Below, piece after piece: positions 8,349 to 15,199 of a stretch of 64,000 nt of DNA. The notes below the pieces were generated by a model that was not told the DNA's origin, did no database searches, and was given only the letters and a program-made list of their open reading frames with translations. Position 1 is the stretch's first letter; each line of letters begins with the position of its first letter. The translations under genes and the position numbers were made by a program. Source of the DNA: Paenalicyclobacillus ferrooxydans (GTDB lineage Bacteria; Bacillota; Bacilli; Alicyclobacillales; Alicyclobacillaceae); assembly GCF_001399675.1 (NCBI RefSeq), contig NZ_LJCO01000011.1, forward strand, positions 62,001-126,000, read 5' to 3'.

Positions 8349-9270
8349 CCGACTAAGGCCGCCTGAACGAGACCGCATGGGCGGGAGCGCATGGGCGGCG
8401 CTAAGTCGCTGATACCGACCAAGGTCCCCCGAAGGGCGCGGCATAGGCGGTGCTAAGTCGCTCTCACCGACTTAAGTCGGGGAAAATCGGAAGTTAAGTC
8501 GCTCGGAGCGACTTAACGGATCGGCATGAGGGTGGTTAAGAGGCTGTCGCCGACTAAGGCCGCCTGAACGTGACCGCATGGGCGGCGCTAAGTCGCTCTC
8601 ACCGACTTAAGTCGGGGAAAATCGGAAGTTAAGTCGCTCGGAGCGACTTAACGGATCGGCATGAGGGTGATTAAGAGGCTGTCGCCGACTAAGGCCGCCT
8701 GAACGGGACCGCGTGGGCGGTGCTAAGTCGCTCTCACCGACTTAAGTCGGGGAAAATCGGAAGTTAAGTCGCTCGGAGCGACTTAACGGATCGACAAGAG
8801 GGTGGTCAAGAGGCTGTCACCGACTAAGGTCGCCTGAACGTGACCACATGGGCGGTTCTAAGTCGTTCTCACCGACTTAAGTCGGGGAAAATCGGAAGTT
8901 AAGTCGCTCGGAGCGACTTAACGGATCGGCATGAGGGTGGTTAAGAGGCTGTCACCGACTAAGGCCGCCTGAACGGGACCGCGTGGGCGGTTCTAAGTCG
9001 CTCTCACCGACTTAAGTCGGGGCAAATCGGAAGTTAAGTCGCTCGGAGCGACTTAACGGATCGACATGAGGGTGATTAAGAGGCTGTCGCCGACTAAGGC
9101 CGCCTGAACGGGACCGCATGGGCGGTGCTAAGTCGCTCTCCCCGACTTAAGTCGGGGAAAATCGGAAGTTAAGTCGCTCGGAGCGACTTAACGGATCGAC
9201 ATGAGGGTGGTTAAGAGGCTGTCACCGACTAAGGCCGCCTGAACGTGACCGCATGGGCGGTGCTAAGTCG
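8349..9270. repeat. 135-bp tandem repeat array with two palindromes per unit (array 1)
   Basis: Between two convergent genes, a unit of exactly 135 bp repeats six times (palindrome starts at 8493, 8628, 8763, 8898, 9033, 9168), with a degenerate partial unit before and a partial unit after. Each full unit has a 25-nt inverted repeat with 12-bp arms GTTAAGTCGCTC/GAGCGACTTAAC around one central G, and a perfect 14-bp palindrome CCGACTTAAGTCGG. Units differ by a few substitutions. There are no unique spacers and no long open frame, so it is neither CRISPR nor coding. It fills the whole 1.1-kb gap after the terminator. Confidence 0.95.
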
Positions 9271-9281
9271 CAAGAGAGGGC

Positions 9282-9827
9282 CTATGAGAGTTTTGTAATC
9301 GATGGGGAGGTCGTGTCGGTCACACGAATGATGTCCAAAACATGCCCACCCTTTTGCCCAGGCATCATCACTAACAAGTTGTACTGGCCGGAGGTGGCAG
9401 TGCGAAGAAACAGATCGTTGCCGTGAGCTGATGGGAATGGCCCCTCGACTAACGGTAGGTCTTTCGCACCAATAGAAAAGGGTGTCACAGTCGCACGATA
9501 CGTGGACCTGACGGGGAGCGCAACACGCAATGTCCAATTCTTCGGCACGGTGATCCGAAGTCGTTCGGCATCCCACGTTGCATCGAGAGGCAGGTTGTTT
9601 GCCAATTCGCGGATGTGAGTGAGATCCACTGTGACGAGCTGAAGCGAGGCATCAAATCGGACTGTCTGGTGTGCACTTATGTGGAGCGGGCGGGCGCCCC
9701 CTGTGACAACCCCGTCCTCCGATTGAACCATCGCTCCGCTTTGACTGGGGCTAGTGCATCCTGTCACAGTACCCAAGGTGATGAAGAGGAGTCGGACAAG
9801 CAGACGTTGCTTCAGTCCCGATTGCAT
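9282..9827 (-). CDS. lipoprotein with possible cupredoxin/sulfocyanin-like fold
   Basis: The 181-residue protein has a lipobox-type signal (LFITLGTVTGC, lipidated Cys about residue 24). The mature part is beta-rich, with a stretch (WDAERLRITVPKNWTLRV and later GQYNLLVMMPGQKGG) that resembles sulfocyanin-type cupredoxins. The Cys and His copper ligands expected near the PGH loop are not present (MMPGQKGGH instead), so if homologous it may not bind copper. The family call is tentative. The ATG is preceded by GAGGAATT. It is transcribed towards the repeat array. Confidence 0.6.
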   Translation of the reverse strand: MQSGLKQRLLVRLLFITLGTVTGCTSPSQSGAMVQSEDGVVTGGARPLHISAHQTVRFDASLQLVTVDLTHIRELANNLPLDATWDAERLRITVPKNWTLRVALPVRSTYRATVTPFSIGAKDLPLVEGPFPSAHGNDLFLRTATSGQYNLLVMMPGQKGGHVLDIIRVTDTTSPSITKLS

Positions 9828-9932
9828 AACAATTCCTCGTTTCGCTGAAGATGGAAATAGGGTTTTCCGAACACGTGCATTTCATGCAGTAGAACGCAGT
9901 GGAAAATGGATTTTGAAAAGGAGTGTCGCACA

Positions 9933-10145
9933 ATGCAGGTCGAAGTAAAGTGCAGTGTTTCGAATTGTGAGTATTGGGCAGAGGGAAATGACTGCGTTGC
10001 ATCGTCGATTCTAGTGAGTATCGACGAACACGCGAATGCGAATCTGAAGGAGGAATTCGGCTTACTCGGCGGGGCACACAAGGATACGGCTCAAAACTCT
10101 GCTCAAACTTGCTGCCACACGTTTAAATCGCGAAAACCGTCGTGA
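9933..10145 (+). CDS. DUF1540 domain protein
   Basis: A 70-residue protein with the pattern VKCSVSNCEYWAEGNDC near its start matches DUF1540, a short cysteine-rich domain found in spore-forming Firmicutes. A second CC pair lies near the C-terminus. The conserved cysteines may bind a metal; function is not known. I prefer ATG at 9933, 11 bases after AAAGGAG, over ATG at 9906, which lacks a ribosome site. Confidence 0.8.
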   Translation: MQVEVKCSVSNCEYWAEGNDCVASSILVSIDEHANANLKEEFGLLGGAHKDTAQNSAQTCCHTFKSRKPS

Positions 10146-10260
10146 TGGTGCACCTTTGTTGTGAGGGTGCAACTTTGTCATGAGGATCTAACTGTCTCGT
10201 GAGAGTAGAACCCTGTCTTCCGGGGGTATGGCTCGTGAGACTGCAACCTTGGGGTATGCA
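10143..10260 (+). repeat. degenerate short direct repeats
   Basis: Three to four imperfect copies of a roughly 24-nt unit with the core GTGAGGGTGCAAC(T)TTGTC follow the DUF1540 stop. No function is evident. Confidence 0.5.
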
Positions 10261-10270
10261 TCGGTACAAG

Positions 10271-10320
10271 GAAGGGATGTCCGTCCAAGCGGGCATGCGT
10301 TCTGGTTCGGACATCCCTTT
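10271..10320. terminator. terminator hairpin with 12-bp stem
   Basis: AAGGGATGTCCG and CGGACATCCCTTTT form a stem around a 24-nt loop, between the DUF1540 gene and the minus-strand gene ending at 10344. It could serve both strands. Confidence 0.7.
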
Positions 10321-10343
10321 TGAAACGTCTCAAGATTGTGCAC

Positions 10344-10688
10344 TTACGTTCGATTGCGAACGAGGTCGCCGTACCATTGTGCAAGCCCGGCACCTATCTT
10401 TTGATACATTGCAGCAGGCGAAAACGGCCCGTCATACAACGTCTGCGGTTCATCTGATGCATCTGTATTTTCATTCACGATCTGCACCTTTACCAGACCT
10501 TGCTCTTTGACGCTGCCTTTAATGGTCACAGAGGCAGTCTCATGCTGACCAGCAAAGCTTAACTGGCACTGTCCAGTTGACGTTGTTGTATAACCGATCC
10601 GGCCGTCAAATGCAGCGATGGTATCAGCGATATCATTTAATAATTCCTGTAGGGATACATGCAAATTTGCTTCATGAGTATGCTCCAA
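10344..10688 (-). CDS. hypothetical protein, 114 aa
   Basis: The frame starts at TTG six bases after a strong GGAGGAGG, which supports it being real. The product is soluble and acidic, with an N-terminal helix-forming segment (LQELLNDIADTIAAFD), a beta-rich centre and a C-terminal AQWYGDLV segment. No family is recognised. It is flanked by a terminator hairpin on its 3' side and stands alone. Confidence 0.65.
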   Translation of the reverse strand: MEHTHEANLHVSLQELLNDIADTIAAFDGRIGYTTTSTGQCQLSFAGQHETASVTIKGSVKEQGLVKVQIVNENTDASDEPQTLYDGPFSPAAMYQKIGAGLAQWYGDLVRNRT

Positions 10689-10888
10689 ATTGATCCTCCT
10701 CCATACATAGCAACCTGGCGAAACATGAAATCAACAGAATCGCGAACGACAGGGTCACCGAATGAGTTGATTCTGTTAGAGTAGTCGTTTCAGACTGTTT
10801 TTATGGTTCACCCTTATCTTAAGCCTGATCAGGCAGGGGAACCAACTCCAACGAGGAAATCACAGTCAAACTATGAGAGAGGTGAACC

Positions 10889-11041
10889 ATGGTGGCTCCT
10901 CATCCCGACGCGTTGCGGGTCCTCGTTGCCATTGCCAGCTTTGTCATTATCACCGGAGCACTTGTCAAGGTCATTCGGGAAGGGATTCGAGTGGTTCACA
11001 AATACCGCCATCGTGACGGCAACTGGCCGATGAGCAAATAG
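10889..11041 (+). CDS. small single-span membrane protein, 50 aa
   Basis: ATG follows GAGAGGTGAA closely. The peptide has one hydrophobic helix (LRVLVAIASFVIITGALV) followed by a basic C-terminal tail (IREGIRVVHKYRHRD). No family recognised. A 12-nt-arm hairpin lies just downstream (11069-11094). Confidence 0.55.
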   Translation: MVAPHPDALRVLVAIASFVIITGALVKVIREGIRVVHKYRHRDGNWPMSK

Positions 11042-11068
11042 AAAGTCAGACTTCTTCAAACAGCGAAA

Positions 11069-11094
11069 ACCGGAAACGTTTGATAACGCTTCCG
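11069..11094 (+). terminator. hairpin after the 50-aa gene
   Basis: CCGGAA-ACGTT and AACGC-TTCCGG form a stem with a TGAT loop. No run of T follows, so termination is uncertain. Confidence 0.4.
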
Positions 11095-11262
11095 GCATGG
11101 ATAGTCGTGCTGATGTGGGTCGAGTTGATCATGTGGATGGTGATGATGATAGTGATGGTGATGAGGTGGTGGTTGGTGATTGAGACAGGTTGATGCCTGT
11201 CCAATTCCATGTCCATGGAATTGGCTGCACCGCTTTTCCTAGAGACGGTCGCTCAGTCCTGC

Positions 11263-11679
11263 CTACGCCTTAGCATTGCCAAGCAGACGCTGATGATCCC
11301 GCATGATGCAATGGTTGGTGTAAACTGGAACTCCCGTCTGCTTGCACGCCTGTTCAACGTTGGCAGAACACCCCGGCTGAACCCAAATTGCCTTGACTCC
11401 AAGACGGGATACATCGTCTGTCAGGGCTGGTGCCTGGTCACTCGTCAAAAAGACAGACATGACATCGACTGGTTCTGTGACTTTGTCGAGACTTTTTGCG
11501 GTTGGATATCCGACCACAGAATCGTCCCCGTCAGTCACTGGAACGAGTTGATACCCCTGTGACTGCAAATATGAAGCAACTTCATAACTTGGAGTATCTG
11601 GTCTTGGTGATACACCAAGGAGGGCGACGGACTGTGAATGAGACAGTAGGTCGAACATTGAAGCGTCTGCTGTATTCAT
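11263..11679 (-). CDS. CoA-binding domain protein (YccU-like), copy 1
   Basis: A 138-residue Rossmann-like CoA-binding protein: QSVALLGVSPRPDTPSYEVASYLQSQGY is the nucleotide-binding start, and the C-terminal half has the family's AIWVQPG motif. Such proteins resemble the N-terminal domain of succinyl-CoA synthetase alpha; their role is unknown. ATG is preceded by AAGGGGA. It lies downstream of a YjcZ-like gene on the same strand, an arrangement repeated at 41698-42527. Confidence 0.85.
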   Translation of the reverse strand: MNTADASMFDLLSHSQSVALLGVSPRPDTPSYEVASYLQSQGYQLVPVTDGDDSVVGYPTAKSLDKVTEPVDVMSVFLTSDQAPALTDDVSRLGVKAIWVQPGCSANVEQACKQTGVPVYTNHCIMRDHQRLLGNAKA

Positions 11680-11755
11680 GATGAAAACGTCCCCTTCGCA
11701 GTGGATTCGCGGGTAGTATGAGCAAAGCAGGGCTTTTCATTCGGAGTAAACACAG

Positions 11756-11787
11756 TTGGCCCCCGCAAGGTTGCGGGGGCCAACAAA
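11756..11787 (-). terminator. terminator of the YjcZ-like gene
   Basis: A perfect stem GTTGGCCCCCGCAA/TTGCGGGGGCCAAC is followed on the minus strand by TGTGTTT. It separates the YjcZ-like and CoA-binding genes. Confidence 0.75.
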
Positions 11788-11817
11788 CGAGTGGTCGGTA
11801 AAACGACATCTGTCATT

Positions 11818-11885
11818 AAGCGGCAGTGAATAAGCAGCATTGACTAAGCGCGATTGGTTGAGCGGCATTGATCAAGCAGCGGTGA
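11818..11885. repeat. degenerate 14-16 nt direct repeats
   Basis: About five imperfect copies of a unit like AAGC(G/A)GCATTGA(C/T) lie directly after the stop of the YjcZ-like gene. Confidence 0.5.
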
Positions 11886-12020
11886 TTAGTATGCACCTGC
11901 ACCTGCTGCGCAACTTGCACCAGCTCCGAACCCATAGCCCGGTACCAGCAAGAAGAACAGGACGAAGATGATCAAGAAAACGACTGCCCACTGCGTGTAT
12001 CCGCCGAATGTTCCGTACAT
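11886..12020 (-). CDS. YjcZ-like sporulation peptide, copy 1
   Basis: A 44-residue peptide with one membrane helix (WAVVFLIIFVLFFLLVPGY) after a GGYTQ segment and a Gly/Ala/Cys tail, the layout of YjcZ/SscA small sporulation proteins. ATG lies nine bases after GAGGAGGTG. The membrane helix is identical to that of the copy at 42318-42527. Confidence 0.75.
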   Translation of the reverse strand: MYGTFGGYTQWAVVFLIIFVLFFLLVPGYGFGAGASCAAGAGAY

Positions 12021-12172
12021 GAAATTCACCTCCTCGGCGTCAGACCATACAGCATACGCACAGGTCCTGGAGACGGAATGGGCGAAATGCCCAACCTTTG
12101 TTTTTGATCCAGCTTGAGCGAGTGGTCGTTCGGACTGTCCTGCTGTTGAAGAAGCTGTTGAACAAGACGGTC

Positions 12173-12200
12173 TTGAGCGAGGCACGGACTCGTGTATAAT
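12173..12200 (+). promoter_or_regulatory. sigma-A type promoter for FAD dehydrogenase gene
   Basis: TTGAGC (12173-12178), 16-bp spacer, then TATAAT (12195-12200), oriented towards the gene at 12365. Confidence 0.6.
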
Positions 12201-12300
12201 AGGAGAGGCTCGAAATACGAACGTTTTTGGTTTTTGGCGTACAAACGTTCGCAACCCTGATCGCGTGCGATTGCGACGCAAAGACTCCTGATTGTGTTCG

Positions 12301-12350
12301 AGACAAAATATTCCTGACCGTGCGTGAGACAAATATTCCTGACCGTCGAA
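12301..12350 (+). repeat. two 23-24 bp direct repeats in the 5' leader
   Basis: GAGACAAA(A)TATTCCTGACCGT occurs twice in tandem just upstream of the ribosome site of the FAD dehydrogenase gene. Confidence 0.85.
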
Positions 12351-12364
12351 AGGATGGTTATTTG

Positions 12365-13789
12365 ATGGACTACCAATATGACGTAATTATCGTCGGTGCT
12401 GGACCGGCCGGGCTCTACGCTGCCTATGAATTTTCTTTGCAGGCACCGAATGCGAAGGTCCTACTGGTGGATAAAGGGGTCGAGGCAAAATACCGGCACT
12501 GTCCAATCATGGAAGGGAAGATTGAAAAGTGTCCTCCGGCCAACAAAATCAAGACATATGCGAGTTGCTGGCCTGCATGCGGCGTCATTAACGGTGCCGG
12601 CGGAGCGGGGAGCTTTAGTGATGGAAAGTTCAACATCACATCTGAATTTGGCGGTTTTCTCACGGATTACTTGCCGCCATCCAAAGTCCTTGAACTGATT
12701 CGCTACGTGGACGATATCAACATGCGTCACGGGGCGCCAGATACAATCACCGATCCCACGACACCAGCTGTTGCGGATATTGAACGGAGAGCAATGGGGG
12801 CCGGGTTGAAACTGTTGCGTGCGCAGGTGCGCCACATCGGTACGGATAAAAACCTCGAGCTCATGACGAGCATCTTTGAATACCTGTCCGCAAAGGTTGA
12901 ACTTCGTTTCCGTACCTTCATCGAAGACCTTGTGGTCGAAGAGGGCAAGGTCCGCGGGGTGAGCATTCGAGGCGGTGAAACCTTGACTGCACCGTACGTC
13001 ATTATGGCGCCTGGTCGAGACGGATCGACATGGTTATCAGAACTGCTCAAGCGCCACAACCTGCGTATGACGAACAATCAAGTGGATATTGGTGTGCGGG
13101 TAGAGACCTCAAACGTTGTCATGCAGGAGATCAACGAAAACCTCTATGAAGGCAAGTTCATCTTCAATTCGCCGTCGACAGGCTTACGGGTACGAACATT
13201 TTGCAGCAACCCGTCCGGTCATGTCGTCATTGAAAACCACACCGGCGTCATGGCTGCAAACGGTCACGCTTATAAAGACCCGCTGCTTGGATCGTCGAAC
13301 ACAAACTTTGCGCTGTTGGTAAGTCATCAGTTTACCGATCCGTTTGATCGGCCGAACGAGTTTGCCAAGCAGATTTGCCGGCATGCAAACGATTTGTCGA
13401 ACGGGTCCATTATTGTCCAAAAGTATGGGGATATCCTCAAAGGGCGGCGCAGCACGCCGGAGCGGATTCGCGAGGGGTTTGTAGAACCGACGTTGCCGGA
13501 AGCCGTACCTGGTGATCTCGGACTGGTCCTGCCGTACAAGACAATGGTTGCACTGCAGGAGATGATTGAAGCCTTAAACCATGTTACACCTGGCATTGCG
13601 AGCGAACACACCCTCTTCTACGGTGCGGAAGCGAAGTTTTACGCATCGCGCGCAGAGGTAAACCAGAACCTTGAAACCCCCATTGAAGGGCTGTTCTGCG
13701 CAGGCGACGGCCCAGGTATCTCTCGAGGCATCTCGCAGGCAGCAAGCAGCGGTGTTCACGCCGCACGGTCCATCATCAGCCGTCTATAA
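12365..13789 (+). CDS. FAD-dependent dehydrogenase (COG2509 type)
   Basis: The 474-residue protein opens with a Rossmann FAD-binding motif (DVIIVGAGPAGLYAAYE) and ends with the second FAD-contact region (GLFCAGDGPGISRGISQAASSG). Between them are cysteines (KYRHCPI, EKCPPANK, CWPACG) typical of the COG2509 uncharacterised FAD dehydrogenases, which may bind a metal or react in redox chemistry. It is soluble. I chose ATG at 12365, preceded by AAAGGATGG; the longer frame from 12227 has no supported start. A strong promoter lies upstream, and a 12-bp microsatellite and terminator downstream. Confidence 0.85.
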   Translation: MDYQYDVIIVGAGPAGLYAAYEFSLQAPNAKVLLVDKGVEAKYRHCPIMEGKIEKCPPANKIKTYASCWPACGVINGAGGAGSFSDGKFNITSEFGGFLTDYLPPSKVLELIRYVDDINMRHGAPDTITDPTTPAVADIERRAMGAGLKLLRAQVRHIGTDKNLELMTSIFEYLSAKVELRFRTFIEDLVVEEGKVRGVSIRGGETLTAPYVIMAPGRDGSTWLSELLKRHNLRMTNNQVDIGVRVETSNVVMQEINENLYEGKFIFNSPSTGLRVRTFCSNPSGHVVIENHTGVMAANGHAYKDPLLGSSNTNFALLVSHQFTDPFDRPNEFAKQICRHANDLSNGSIIVQKYGDILKGRRSTPERIREGFVEPTLPEAVPGDLGLVLPYKTMVALQEMIEALNHVTPGIASEHTLFYGAEAKFYASRAEVNQNLETPIEGLFCAGDGPGISRGISQAASSGVHAARSIISRL

Positions 13790-13831
13790 CCACTAAGGTC
13801 TCATTCTGCGTGCCGTGCTTGAAAAGGCACT

Positions 13832-13906
13832 TCGGATTTCCATCTTGATTTCCATCTTGATTTCCATCTTGATCTCCATCTTGATTTCCATCTTGATTTC
13901 CATCTA
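13832..13906. repeat. 12-bp microsatellite
   Basis: About six near-perfect tandem copies of GATTTCCATCTT (one with a T-to-C change) lie in the 3' untranslated region of the FAD dehydrogenase gene. Confidence 0.95.
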
Positions 13907-13920
13907 AGAACACTTCATCA

Positions 13921-13949
13921 AAGGCCGACGCATGGTGCGTCGGCCTTTC
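13921..13949 (+). terminator. terminator after FAD dehydrogenase gene
   Basis: AAGGCCGACGCA and TGCGTCGGCCTT form a 12-bp stem with a TGG loop and a short T tract. The rest of 13950-14142 shows nothing I can name. Confidence 0.88.
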
Positions 13950-14158
13950 TTGATCAGAGGACATCGTTGCTTATTGAGCTATTCTCCTGGTACAAACGAG
14001 CTACTCACAAATAGGACACATTTACCTTCTCTCTCTTCACTCTCAGATTTACGCTTGAACCGTAATCGTTGATACAGAGTCCGACTAATCCGTGGTACAG
14101 ATTCCCATGATCAGCATGAATCCCTGTATTAACAGCCAACTCTGGAGGTGAACGTGCA

Positions 14159-15199
14159 ATGAAACAGATTGAAACAGAACACTCTCATCGCTTCCTTGAG
14201 ATTCGTATGGAGTCGATTGGCGGACTTGGCGCGAACTTGGCTGGAAAAATCCTCTCCGAGTCGGGCGTCATCAGACAAGGACTGAACGGTTGGTACGCAG
14301 CTTCTTACGGTTCAGAGAAAAAAGGGTCTCCGGTAAAGGCTTTTGTTCGGTTTGCCCCGCACGAGATAGAGATTCGAGGAACCTATCCGGTTGATGAGCC
14401 GGATGTGGTCGCTGTCTTCCATGAAGCATTACTGCATAACCCGTCAACCATTGCGGGACTCCGGACCGGTGGCACGTTGCTTGTGAACACGAAGCGAAGC
14501 CCGGCAGAGCTGCGCGGGCAGGTCGGCAGAAACGACATCACGGTCGCCTGCGTCGATGCACTCGGTATCTCGGTTCGTGAAGGCACCCGGATTAATGCAG
14601 CCATGCTTGGTGCGATGTGTCACGTCGTTCCACTCCTTGATGTCGACGCAGTCCGCAACGGCATCGCTGAGACGTTTACGACCAAGTACCAGCATCTGCT
14701 CGATGCAAACCTTCGCACCTTCGATGGCGCGAGAGAAGAAGTGACGGAAGAAGCACCGCTGGACGAGACTCCGTATGTACCGTCGAATGGTGCAACAGTG
14801 GGCCGGGCCCTCGGGTACGAAACCATGTTTGTGGGTGGATCTATTCCGTACGCTGGGAATTCGATTGCGAAAGACCTGAGTGCTTCCCGTCAGGGCTTCG
14901 TTCCGACATTTAACGTTGACACCTGTATCCACTGTGCAGCCTGCGATCAGGTTTGTCCGGATGCGTGCTTCGTGTGGGAAACCAGAGACAATGGCAGAGG
15001 GCGCGAGTTTCAGTTTCTCGTTGGTATTGACTATCAGTATTGCAAGGGCTGTCAAAAGTGCGTAGAGGCTTGTCCGACCGATGCGCTGCAGACTGCCCCG
15101 GAAGACGAGGCATACGTGCTCGCAAACCGGGTTCAGAAATTCGGGCCAGCAAACTTCGCGGTTGTAAATTCAAGCGCAAAGGAGGTCACAAGCAGATGA
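14159..15199 (+). CDS. pyruvate-type ferredoxin oxidoreductase, fused gamma-delta subunits
   Basis: The 346-residue protein has the gamma (PorG) domain at residues 12-190 (IRMESIGGLGANLAGK opening) and a C-terminal 2x[4Fe-4S] delta (PorD) domain with CIHCAACDQVCPD and CKGCQKCVEACPT. Together with the next gene it forms a two-polypeptide 2-oxoacid:ferredoxin oxidoreductase, which interconverts pyruvate (or another 2-oxoacid), CoA and ferredoxin with acetyl-CoA and CO2 in the cytoplasm. ATG follows TGGAGGTG; the stop overlaps the next ATG (ATGA). Confidence 0.9.
   Translation: MKQIETEHSHRFLEIRMESIGGLGANLAGKILSESGVIRQGLNGWYAASYGSEKKGSPVKAFVRFAPHEIEIRGTYPVDEPDVVAVFHEALLHNPSTIAGLRTGGTLLVNTKRSPAELRGQVGRNDITVACVDALGISVREGTRINAAMLGAMCHVVPLLDVDAVRNGIAETFTTKYQHLLDANLRTFDGAREEVTEEAPLDETPYVPSNGATVGRALGYETMFVGGSIPYAGNSIAKDLSASRQGFVPTFNVDTCIHCAACDQVCPDACFVWETRDNGRGREFQFLVGIDYQYCKGCQKCVEACPTDALQTAPEDEAYVLANRVQKFGPANFAVVNSSAKEVTSR

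Noticed and set aside
8349-9270. CRISPR array
   Set aside because: The 135-bp period has no short conserved repeat alternating with unique spacers; the whole unit repeats. No cas genes are in the window.
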